Assembly: GCA_019314375.1 (NCBI GenBank)
Contig: JAFCZJ010000036.1
Coordinates: 1-43,414, forward strand
Origin: Deltaproteobacteria bacterium
GTDB taxonomy: Bacteria > Myxococcota > B64-G9
Length of the DNA stretch: 43,414 bases
Direction: 5' to 3'
Part shown: one piece after another, positions 15,142-23,530 of the stretch
Numbering within the stretch: the stretch's first letter is position 1
Layout of the letters: the number at the start of each line of letters is the position of its first letter
Notes under the pieces: model-generated
The model's input: only the letters and a program-made list of their open reading frames with translations
Databases searched by the model: none
What the model was told of the DNA's origin: nothing
Position numbers and translations under genes: made by a program

Positions 15142-18100
15142 GCCTCACGAAGGCGACACTCAACAATCGCTATGCGGTTTGGGCCCTGGTAATCGCTGCG
15201 GCCCTATTTGGCGCGCGGGCCTATGTCTCCATCCCGATGCAGTTGTTCCCGGACACGGCGCCGCCTCTTGTGAATGTCATCACGGCATACCCCGGTGCAA
15301 ATGCTCAGGATGTGGACGAAACCTTGAGCCAGAACCTGGAGGAGGAGTTCGCTGCAATCGAAGGCGTCATCAAGATCAGAACGACCTCTCAAGACAACTT
15401 GTCGGTCGTCACCGTCGAGTTCAGGGACAGTCGCGAAGTGGATTTGGCGGCGGTTGATGTACAAAATGCCATCGCCCGAATACGGGGTGAGTTGCCGAAG
15501 GGGATTTTGGAGCCGAAGGTCTTGAAGTTTTCCACCTCCGATCGCCCGATCATCTCCGTGGGTTTGGCCTCTAAAGATTTGGTGCGGGCTCGCAAGATGG
15601 CCGAAGATCGCTTCGGGCCGGAAATGCAGCGCATCAAGGGCGTTGCGGCAGTGGATGTTTTCGGGGGCAATCGCTCGGCGGTCTTGGTCGAGTTGAGTCA
15701 GCGGGACGTAAAGGCCTATGGGATACCCCTGCCGAAGGTTGTCGATACCCTTCGGCGCTACAACAGCGCTCGGCCCGCGGGACAAATCCGAACAGAAAAA
15801 AAGCAAACCATGTTCCGCCTGGAAAGCCGTGCGCAGAGTATCGATGAGCTGCAGCGTATTCCAATCACGATGCCAAACGGCACGCGCATTCTCCTGGGGG
15901 AGATCGCAACGATTCGCCATGGTTCCCTCGATGACGACGCCCGTTTCGCCGTGAATGGCAAACCCTCAATTGCCATGCAGGTTTTCAAGACCGACGAGGC
16001 AAACACCGTGAAGGTGGTGCGGCGGGTCGAGAAAAAAGTCGAAGAATTAAACAAACGCTATGTGGGCTATGACTTTTCGATCGGCGAAGAAAGCGCAAGC
16101 TTTACCGAGGTGTCGGTCAACAATCTTTTGTCCAATGTCTGGCAGGCGCTCTTGTTTGCTTCCGTCGTCATCTTTTTGTTTTTGGGTCGCCTCAAGAGTT
16201 CCTTCGTGACCATTGTTTCCATGCCGCTTTCCTATGGGCTCACCTTTGCCTTCATGCGCGCCTTCGAGGTCGAATTCAACATGGTGACCCTTTCGGCGAT
16301 CATTCTGGCTGTGGGGATGGTGGTGGACGCCACGGTCGTTCTGTTGGAGAACATCACCCGCAAACGAGACGAGGAGGGGCTTTCCGCCGTGCAAGCGGCC
16401 ATCGAAGGGACCGACGAGGTGCGTTTGGCGGTCCTGGCCGGCGTGGGGACGACCTTGGTGGTGCTTATTCCCTTGCTGTTTTTGGGCGGCTTCATCGGCA
16501 AGACTTTCGGCCCTTTGGCCCTGACCTTGATCTTCTCATTCTTGTCTTCGGTTCTGGTGGCGTTGGTCCTGGTCCCGGTGTTGACGCTGTACACGGCCCG
16601 CAAGAGTCGCTTGGATGGATGGAGCGAGAAATTGATTTGGCCCTTTACCTGGCTGATGGACCGCCTGCGGGGCGGATATTTGATCACCCTGAAATTGGCA
16701 TTGAAACAGCGTCTGTTGACGGTCTTTGTTCTTTTGCTTCTCTTCGCCGGATCGATGATCGGTTTGGCACGTCAGGGCATGGAAATCCTGCCGAAGATGG
16801 ACAGCGGCAGTTTTTTTGTCACTTTGGAAACCCCCTCGGGCAGCTCGCTTGAAGAGACCGAGGGCATCGTGCGCCAAGTCGAAAAAATACTGCAAGAAGA
16901 AGCCGAGGTCGTCAAGATTCAGTCGCAGGTCGGCTTCGAGCAAGGTATGCGCTCGATGTCCTCTTTTGGAGTGCAGGGCCCGACGCAGGGCTTTATCACT
17001 GCCACACTTAGCAATCGTACGGAAAGAAGCGAAACCATCTGGGCGATCGAGGATCGCGTTCGAAAGCGTGTCGCAAAACTCCCCGGCATCCGAACCTCGA
17101 CCGTGCGCGAATTGGGCAATACAGCCAAGGCGACGACCTCGGCCCCGATCGTCGTCCGCATCTCAGGAGAAGACCCCCTGGTGCTTGATAGATTGGGCGA
17201 AGAGGTCAAGCGCAGGATCGCGGCGGTGCCGAACGTGATCGAGCCCACGCGAAATTGGCGATTTGATCAAAAGCAGGTCCTGGTGAAAGTCGATAAGCTG
17301 CGAGCCGGACAACTCGGCATTTCCCCGGAAGACTTGGCCATGACCATGACCATGGGATCCTATGGTTTGTTGGCTGGTGATTTCTATGGTGTGGAGGGAA
17401 CGCCCGATCCGATTCATGTAAAGTATTCAGCGGCAGATGATGCGGAGTCAGCCAGCCTCCTGGACTACCCCATGTTTGTGCCCGGATCGCAGGTTCCCGT
17501 TCCTTTGCGTGCCGTGGCGCATCTGGAAGAAACTCGCGGCCAGGGCGTGGTGACTCGGGAAGACTTGGCTCCGACCTTGGAGATCTCCGCGTTTACGATG
17601 GGGCGCCCGCTGAACTTCATCATCGCCGATGTGGACAAATCACTGGAGGGCCTCGTGGTGCCAAGGGGCTATGATGCCAAGTTGACAGGTGAAAAATCAG
17701 ATTTGGCCGAGGCCAAAAGGGAGTTGTTTACCGCCTTCGCGTTGGCGCTGGCTTCGGTGTACCTCCTGCTTGTCGCGCAGCTTCGTTCTTTTCTTCAGCC
17801 CCTCACGATCATGGTGAGCATTCCCTTGAGTCTTATCGGCGTTTTTGCGGCCCTGTGGCTGGCCGGCAAGCCGGCTTCCATGCCCGTCATGGTGGGGATG
17901 ATCCTCCTGGCCGGCATCGTGGTGAACAACGCCATCATCCTGATCGAATTTGTTCGGCAGAAACGAGAGCAAGGCGTTTCGCGGCGGGAGGCGCTGATCT
18001 CGTCGGTCTCGAATCGCTTCCGACCGATCATGATGACCTCGTTGTCCACCATCGTCGGGATGATACCCCTGGCTTCGGAATGGGCACTTGGCGCGGAACG

Positions 18101-19586
18101 ATTTTCGCCCTTGGCCCTGGCGGTGATCGGCGGAATGAGCGCGGCGACCGTGTTGACCATGATCTTTATTCCCGTGCTCTACGACTTGTTTGACAGCATC
18201 AGCGAGGGCCTGGGCCGGCTTTTCAGGCGACCACCGGCCGGTGCATCAACAGCTGTACTCTTGGTTGTGTTTTTGTTCTCAGGCTCTGCGTTTGCAGGCG
18301 AACTCCCGAACAAGGATGAGACCAAGACGCTTGACCTCGATCAATGTGTTCAGATGGCGATCGACAAGAGTCATCGATTGAAGCAGCGTCAGGATGAGAT
18401 GCTGGCGGCAGAGTATCGGCACAAGCAGGCCTTCGGGCGACTTTTGCCGAAATTCAGCCTGAGCGCACGTTACAGTCGAGTCAGCCATGTGGAGCCGGGG
18501 ACGATCAATCTCCCCATGCCCGAAGGCATGGAAGTGGACCCCGTCCAACTCGGCGAGGCCGTGGACAATCAATATTCCTTGCGGTTTTCAGTGGAGCAAC
18601 CACTCTTTACGGGTTTTGCGCTGTCCAGCGTTTTTCAGAGCACTACTCATGCCCAAGAACTGAGCAGAGAGCGAGAACGCACAGAGGCCGCGGCCTTGAA
18701 GGTGCAGGTTCAAGAAACCTATTTCAATTTGCTCAAAGCCGAGCAGATAAAAGAGATAACCCAGCATTCGTTAAAAAACCTCAGGGATCACTTAGGGCTG
18801 GTAAAAACACTGCATGGCGCGGGGCGGGTCACTCATTTGGACGTGTCGCGGGTCGAAAGCAGGATTTCGGCCGCTCGGGTCAACCTGGTGCAAACAACCG
18901 GGGCCGTCGATGGTGCGCGATTGGCCTTAAGCACTTTGATCGGCGTGCCCTCGACCGAGGGCCTGAAAATCAAAAACGTACTTGAATCGGAAGATACGCC
19001 GAATCCTCCGTCCGCGGATAGTATGGTCACGCAGGCCTACTCAAATCGGCCGGAAATCGGGGTCGCTCGTTCCGCCGCGGCGATTGCCGAAGAACGGGTA
19101 GATATCGCAGGTGCCGGCTTGTTGCCGCAGGTCGGTTTGCGTTTCGGGTACAACTACGATCGACCCAATCAAAGGTACTTCCCCCCGAAGGATCAGTTTG
19201 ATGGATCCTGGGACCTCTCGGTGATGGTCAATTGGACGTTTTGGGATTGGGGTGCAACCTACCACGGCATGAAGGCCGCGGAGGCCGAGGCGAAAGCCGC
19301 GAATCGAGCGGTGGCGGAAGCCAAGGAAGGCGTTCGCATGGATGTCGAAGGTCGACTTCGATCCTATCGCACGGAGAAAGAGAAAATTACAGCGGCAAGA
19401 AGTGGAATCAAGAGTGCGGAACGGGCCTTCGGCAATGCAAAAGTGCTTTTCGATGCGGGCAGGTTGACAAGCCTGGATCTCATCAACGCTGAGTTCGAAC
19501 TTACCCAGGCCCGTTACCAGCTCGTTCAGGCCCTGGCCGACGCAAGAATTGATTGGGCTCAGGTACTCAGGGCCGCCGGATCATGA
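15138..19586 (+). CDS. RND efflux pump fused to a TolC-like outer-membrane factor
   Basis: A single 1482-residue frame starting at ATG 15138 (MSLTKATLNNRYAVWALVIA). Residues 1 to about 1030 are a complete RND permease: TM1, two large periplasmic loops, VGMVVDATVVLLEN in TM4 (Asp397; the second Asp of AcrB is Ala, as in CusA-like pumps), GIVVNNAIILIEF in TM10, and a final TM ending FIPVLYDLFDS. Residues 1054-1482 are a complete TolC/OEP-type outer-membrane factor (LDLDQCVQMAIDKSHRLKQ, YFNLLKAEQ, LDLINAEFELTQARYQLVQA). Between them lies RLFRRPPAGASTAVLLVVFL followed by FSGSAFA. This has the basic, hydrophobic and AxA parts of a signal peptide, with predicted cleavage after Ala1053. The protein may therefore be cut into two, or stay as a pump-channel fusion. 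No stop, frameshift or good internal start separates the halves. Confidence 0.9.
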   Translation: MSLTKATLNNRYAVWALVIAAALFGARAYVSIPMQLFPDTAPPLVNVITAYPGANAQDVDETLSQNLEEEFAAIEGVIKIRTTSQDNLSVVTVEFRDSREVDLAAVDVQNAIARIRGELPKGILEPKVLKFSTSDRPIISVGLASKDLVRARKMAEDRFGPEMQRIKGVAAVDVFGGNRSAVLVELSQRDVKAYGIPLPKVVDTLRRYNSARPAGQIRTEKKQTMFRLESRAQSIDELQRIPITMPNGTRILLGEIATIRHGSLDDDARFAVNGKPSIAMQVFKTDEANTVKVVRRVEKKVEELNKRYVGYDFSIGEESASFTEVSVNNLLSNVWQALLFASVVIFLFLGRLKSSFVTIVSMPLSYGLTFAFMRAFEVEFNMVTLSAIILAVGMVVDATVVLLENITRKRDEEGLSAVQAAIEGTDEVRLAVLAGVGTTLVVLIPLLFLGGFIGKTFGPLALTLIFSFLSSVLVALVLVPVLTLYTARKSRLDGWSEKLIWPFTWLMDRLRGGYLITLKLALKQRLLTVFVLLLLFAGSMIGLARQGMEILPKMDSGSFFVTLETPSGSSLEETEGIVRQVEKILQEEAEVVKIQSQVGFEQGMRSMSSFGVQGPTQGFITATLSNRTERSETIWAIEDRVRKRVAKLPGIRTSTVRELGNTAKATTSAPIVVRISGEDPLVLDRLGEEVKRRIAAVPNVIEPTRNWRFDQKQVLVKVDKLRAGQLGISPEDLAMTMTMGSYGLLAGDFYGVEGTPDPIHVKYSAADDAESASLLDYPMFVPGSQVPVPLRAVAHLEETRGQGVVTREDLAPTLEISAFTMGRPLNFIIADVDKSLEGLVVPRGYDAKLTGEKSDLAEAKRELFTAFALALASVYLLLVAQLRSFLQPLTIMVSIPLSLIGVFAALWLAGKPASMPVMVGMILLAGIVVNNAIILIEFVRQKREQGVSRREALISSVSNRFRPIMMTSLSTIVGMIPLASEWALGAERFSPLALAVIGGMSAATVLTMIFIPVLYDLFDSISEGLGRLFRRPPAGASTAVLLVVFLFSGSAFAGELPNKDETKTLDLDQCVQMAIDKSHRLKQRQDEMLAAEYRHKQAFGRLLPKFSLSARYSRVSHVEPGTINLPMPEGMEVDPVQLGEAVDNQYSLRFSVEQPLFTGFALSSVFQSTTHAQELSRERERTEAAALKVQVQETYFNLLKAEQIKEITQHSLKNLRDHLGLVKTLHGAGRVTHLDVSRVESRISAARVNLVQTTGAVDGARLALSTLIGVPSTEGLKIKNVLESEDTPNPPSADSMVTQAYSNRPEIGVARSAAAIAEERVDIAGAGLLPQVGLRFGYNYDRPNQRYFPPKDQFDGSWDLSVMVNWTFWDWGATYHGMKAAEAEAKAANRAVAEAKEGVRMDVEGRLRSYRTEKEKITAARSGIKSAERAFGNAKVLFDAGRLTSLDLINAEFELTQARYQLVQALADARIDWAQVLRAAGS

Positions 19587-21581
19587 TTTTGATCCGTCAA
19601 GCACCTGGCGCACCCGAGTGGCGAGAGCGTCGAGCGAGTAGGGCTTGGCAAGGAACTCTACTTCTTCGTCCAGTACCCCGTGGTGGGCGATGATGTTTTG
19701 GGTGTAGCCCGAGGTGAAGAGCACTTTGATTTCGGGCCGTAGTTCTGTGATTTTGTCCGCCAGTTCGCGGCCGTTCATTTTCGGCATGATCACGTCGGTG
19801 AGCAGTAAGTCGATGGGCCCTTCGTGTTGCTCGACCAGGGCAATGGCCTCGCCGGGGGATGTCGCAGAGAGCACCTGATAGCCGCGCCGCGAAAGAAGTT
19901 TTACCGCCAGGCGGCAGACCATCTCCTCGTCCTCCACCACCAGCACGGTCTCCTGTCCACCAGCGGCTTCGTCAACGGTCGTTTTGACGAGCGGCTTCGC
20001 CTCTTCGCTGGCCCTGGGGAAAAAAATCTTGAAGGACGTGCCCCTTCCTTCTTCGGAGTAGACCTCGATTCTGCCACCGCTTTGCTCGACGATACCGTGG
20101 ACGGTCGCCAAGCCCAGGCCCGTGCCCTGGCCGAGCTGTTTGGTGGTGAAGAAAGGCTCGAATACCTTTTCGCGTATCTCTGCGCTCATGCCGGCGCCGG
20201 TGTCGCTCACCGCGAGCATCACGTAAGCGCCGGGTTTTGTGGTTGCATGCATTGCACAATACGCATCGTCGAGCACGATGTCGGCGGTTTCAATGAGCAG
20301 CTCGCCGCCGTCCGGCATGGCGTCTCGAGCGTTGATCGCCAGGTTGAGCACGACCTGCTCGATCTGGCTGGGGTCGGCCAGAACGTGCCCGAGGTCCTTT
20401 TTGGGTGAGGTCTTGAGGATGGTGTCCTCGCCGAGCAATCGGCGCAGCATCGGATGAAGATTCTCAATGAGGTCGCTTAAATTGATTACCCTGGGCGCGA
20501 TGACTTGCTTGCGCGAAAAAGCCAGCAACTGCCGAGTCAACCTGCTGGCCCGCGCAGCAGCGCTGGCGATCTCCACGATGGATTCGTGCAGAGGGTCTTC
20601 GCTTGAGAGATCGTCTAAGGCCAAGGAGGCGTTGCCCGTGATGGCGCAAAGAATGTTGTTGAAGTCGTGGGCCACGCCGCCCGCGAGCCTGCCGATGGAT
20701 TCCATCTTTTGGGCCTGGTGGAGTTGTTCTTCAAGTTTTGCTCGCGCAATTTCCGCATGTTTGCGTTCGGTGATGTCGCGCGCCACCGAAAGAATAATCG
20801 GCTTGCCTTCCAGTTCGATGACCGTCGAGCTGATCTCGACAGGAATTATTTTGCCGGACTTTCTGACATGCATCGCTTCGAAAATCTGACGGGTATCGCG
20901 CAGCTTCTTGCGTTGAGTTTGAGTGCCACGCGCTTTGGCATCCGTCTTGATGGTGATATCGGGGGCAGCCAGGGTGCTGAATTCTTCTCTCGTGTATCCA
21001 TAGCGTTCGCAGGCCGTGTCGTTGACCTCTACAAATGGGCCGAATCCATCTTCGAGAAGCGGGTGGAGAAATACGGCGTCGTTAATCGCATTGAAAGTGT
21101 CTTTCGTTCTCTTTTCACTCGCGAAAAGTGCCTCTTCGGCCTGTTTGCGCTCCTTGATTTCCGATCGCAATTTTTGTTGCAGGTGGTACATGTGCAGATG
21201 GGTTTTGACTCTGGCAAGAACCTCCGCGGAGTCCATGGGCTTGGTGATGTAGTCGATTCCGCCTGCTTCGAGGGCTTCTACTTTTTTGGCGGATTCCCCG
21301 TGGGCGCTGGTGAATATCACCGGCAGGTCTTTTGTCTCGAGCTCGGCCTTGAGGCGACGACAGATTTCGACTCCACTTAGATCCGGCAAACTGATGTCCA
21401 GCAGGACCAGGTCGGGCAATTTGGCTTCTATGCTGCGCAGGGCCAAGTGGCCATCCGTGGCGGGGCGGATTTTGTACCCGGCCTTCTCCAGGACCTTCGA
21501 TAGAAATTTGAGGTCGGAGGGATTGTCCTCGGCGATTAATATTTCACCGAGTGGATTTTGTTCATTCTTCTTGGCGTTCAT
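19581..21581 (-). CDS. Hybrid sensor histidine kinase B (REC-PAS-HisKA-HATPase-REC)
   Basis: A 666-residue soluble kinase. It opens with a full receiver domain (about 12-130, Asp62 in LVLLDISLPDLSG), then a coiled coil and one PAS domain (about 160-275, ending SVARDITERKHAEIAR). HisKA has His305 in [13 protein letters not shown], and the HATPase has NLAINARDAMPDGG and [14 protein letters not shown] second receiver follows (Asp596, Lys646). It can thus receive phosphate from another kinase and pass it to its own terminal receiver, a phosphorelay arrangement without a visible Hpt. It is the last gene of the leftward kinase operon. Its start overlaps the small membrane protein stop (ATGA), and its stop shares the hexamer TCATGA (19581-19586) with the convergent pump gene. 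Confidence 0.93.
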   Translation of the reverse strand: MNAKKNEQNPLGEILIAEDNPSDLKFLSKVLEKAGYKIRPATDGHLALRSIEAKLPDLVLLDISLPDLSGVEICRRLKAELETKDLPVIFTSAHGESAKKVEALEAGGIDYITKPMDSAEVLARVKTHLHMYHLQQKLRSEIKERKQAEEALFASEKRTKDTFNAINDAVFLHPLLEDGFGPFVEVNDTACERYGYTREEFSTLAAPDITIKTDAKARGTQTQRKKLRDTRQIFEAMHVRKSGKIIPVEISSTVIELEGKPIILSVARDITERKHAEIARAKLEEQLHQAQKMESIGRLAGGVAHDFNNILCAITGNASLALDDLSSEDPLHESIVEIASAAARASRLTRQLLAFSRKQVIAPRVINLSDLIENLHPMLRRLLGEDTILKTSPKKDLGHVLADPSQIEQVVLNLAINARDAMPDGGELLIETADIVLDDAYCAMHATTKPGAYVMLAVSDTGAGMSAEIREKVFEPFFTTKQLGQGTGLGLATVHGIVEQSGGRIEVYSEEGRGTSFKIFFPRASEEAKPLVKTTVDEAAGGQETVLVVEDEEMVCRLAVKLLSRRGYQVLSATSPGEAIALVEQHEGPIDLLLTDVIMPKMNGRELADKITELRPEIKVLFTSGYTQNIIAHHGVLDEEVEFLAKPYSLDALATRVRQVLDGSKS

Positions 21582-21769
21582 TTGGTTTCATCCCCGATTA
21601 CGAGATCCAAAGTAGATGGTCTTTTTCCTTGCAGGTGCCAGCCCGTTGCCAGGCCGATGAGCGCTGTCCACAGTGCGCCGACGACAAGCGCGCTCGACCG
21701 CGGGCTCCATGTGGTTTTCGCGAGTTGGCTTGTTTGGGGTGGCTTGTCTTTCATGTTCAGGTTTCTCAT
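21578..21769 (-). CDS. Small single-pass membrane protein inside the kinase operon
   Basis: A 63-residue product (MRNLNMKDKPPQTSQLAKTT...) with one hydrophobic segment, SSALVVGALWTALIGLATGW, at about residues 25-44. A second Met at residue 6 is an alternative start, and neither start has a strong ribosome binding site. Its stop overlaps the ATG of kinase B (ATGA), and it begins 21 bases after kinase C ends, so the layout fits a real, translationally coupled gene. All six kinases here appear soluble. A small membrane partner could tether or tune a kinase, but that is inference. No family is recognised. Confidence 0.5.
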   Translation of the reverse strand: MRNLNMKDKPPQTSQLAKTTWSPRSSALVVGALWTALIGLATGWHLQGKRPSTLDLVIGDETK

Positions 21770-21790
21770 GATGTTTGTTTTTCCAAGGGG

Positions 21791-23530
21791 TCAGGTTTCT
21801 GCTCCGTCAAGCACTTCGCGAATCCGGGTGGCGAGGGTGCTGAGAGAGTAGGGCTTGGCCAGGAATTCTATGTTTTCGTCCAGTACGCCGTGGTGGGCGA
21901 TGACGTTCTGAGTGTATCCTGAGGTGAAAAGTACCTTGATCTTTGGCCTCAGCTTGACGATCTTTTCGGCCAATTCGCGGCCGTTCATGCGTGGCATCAC
22001 CACGTCGGTGAGCAATAGATCGATGGGGCCCTCGTGCTGCGTCAGCAATGAAATTGCTTCGTCGGGGGCGGCTGCGGCGAGCACTTGATAGCCGAGTCGC
22101 TCAAGGAGTTTCAGAGCCAATTGGCGCACCATTTCCTCGTCTTCCACCAGCAGCACGGTCTCCTCCCCGTAGACCGCCTTGGTCACCGTTGGCGGGGTGA
22201 GTGTCTCGGCCTTGTCGAGTACCCGGGGAAAGTAGATTTTGAAGGAAGAGCCTTTGTCTGGTTCTGAGTAAACCTCGATTCTTCCGCCGTTTTGCTCGAC
22301 GATGCCGTAGACGGTCGCCAGGCCCAGGCCGGTGCCTTGGCCTAGCTGCTTTGTGGTGAAGAAGGGTTCGAAGATCTTCTCGATGATTTCCGCGCTCATG
22401 CCGCAGCCCGTGTCGCTCACCGCGATCATGACGTAGGCACCGGGCACCGCGTTTGCGTGTCTTGCGCAATAGTCGTCGTCGAGCAGGGCATCGCTGGTTT
22501 CGATGAGCAGCTCGCCGCCGTTCGGCATGGCATCTCGTGCGTTGACTGCCAGGTTGAGCACGATTTGCTCGACTTGATTGGGGTCGGCCCGGACGCACCC
22601 GAGGCCTTTTTGGGGCAGGGTTTTGAAAATAATGTCCTCGCCGATCAGGCGGAGTAGCATCGGATGTAGACTTTCGATGCGCTTGCTCAGGTCGATCACC
22701 ATGGGCTTGATGACTTGCTTGCGAGAGAAGGCCAGCAGTTGCCTCGTCAGATCGGTGGCCCGGTCGGCGGCCTTGCTGATCTCCTCAAGCGACCCGCGCA
22801 AGGGATTTTCAGAAGGCAGGCCGTCCAGCGCCAACGTGGCGTGGCCCGTGATCGCGCAGAGCACATTGTTAAAGTCGTGAGCGACGCCTCCGGCGAGTCG
22901 GCCGATGGATTCCATTTTCTGAGCCTGGTGAAGCTGTTTTTCGAGGCTGGTTTTTTCTTTCTCAGCCCGCCTGCGCGCGGCGATGTCGCGGTCTTGCTGA
23001 AGGTTCTGGATGGCGAGCCGACCGATCTGCTCAGAGCGTGTTTTGAGAAAGGTGAGGACGCGATTGAGCGATTCTTCATCAAGCGGAGTGAGGGTCTCCG
23101 TTGCCAGGATAAGTGCACTCTCGTCCAGGCCAACTTCGCGCGCGAATCGCCGGACCTCATCGGCGTCGAGTTCGCCCTCGACCATCTGACCGATTCTCCA
23201 GTTTGCCAGATGCCGATTCTGGATAACAATTGGTACAGTACCCGTTGCCATGTGTTTCAGCACACAGTCATGCAGGATTTCCGGCTTGAAGTTTTCCTGG
23301 GGCGCATGCATCAGTTTTCGATGAAAGGCCGCGCAACGGGCCGCGCCTTTTTTTGTGGCGCGGATGAGTGCGCAAAACTCACTGAAGCGTGAGGGCTTCG
23401 TGATCGGCCTGCCTTCGGTGTCAAATATGATGGCCGGCATGAGGAATGCGTCGGAGACAGCATCCTGGAGACGCTGGAGCATGTCAAGTTTCATGAGGTC
23501 GAGCAGCGCCAGGTCGTCGATATCTATCAT
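21791..23530 (-). CDS. Hybrid sensor histidine kinase C (PocR-HisKA-HATPase-REC)
   Basis: A 579-residue soluble kinase. Residues 10-170 match the PocR sensory domain: [40 protein letters not shown] and NWRIGQM. Conserved cysteines are at 53, 66 and 89. PocR domains are predicted to bind small organic ligands, the namesake acting in propanediol regulation. A coiled coil leads to HisKA (His218 in [13 protein letters not shown]), an HATPase ([27 protein letters not shown]) and a terminal receiver (Asp509, Lys559). The start overlaps the stop of kinase D by four bases (23527-23530), so translation is coupled. Its catalytic core is closest to kinases A and B. Confidence 0.93.
   Translation of the reverse strand: MIDIDDLALLDLMKLDMLQRLQDAVSDAFLMPAIIFDTEGRPITKPSRFSEFCALIRATKKGAARCAAFHRKLMHAPQENFKPEILHDCVLKHMATGTVPIVIQNRHLANWRIGQMVEGELDADEVRRFAREVGLDESALILATETLTPLDEESLNRVLTFLKTRSEQIGRLAIQNLQQDRDIAARRRAEKEKTSLEKQLHQAQKMESIGRLAGGVAHDFNNVLCAITGHATLALDGLPSENPLRGSLEEISKAADRATDLTRQLLAFSRKQVIKPMVIDLSKRIESLHPMLLRLIGEDIIFKTLPQKGLGCVRADPNQVEQIVLNLAVNARDAMPNGGELLIETSDALLDDDYCARHANAVPGAYVMIAVSDTGCGMSAEIIEKIFEPFFTTKQLGQGTGLGLATVYGIVEQNGGRIEVYSEPDKGSSFKIYFPRVLDKAETLTPPTVTKAVYGEETVLLVEDEEMVRQLALKLLERLGYQVLAAAAPDEAISLLTQHEGPIDLLLTDVVMPRMNGRELAEKIVKLRPKIKVLFTSGYTQNVIAHHGVLDENIEFLAKPYSLSTLATRIREVLDGAET

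Noticed and set aside
18180..18300. Separate TolC-like gene starting inside the pump frame
   Set aside because: No ATG or binding site at the junction; only an in-frame TTG within the hydrophobic segment. A single frame is the direct reading, though an independent start cannot be fully excluded.
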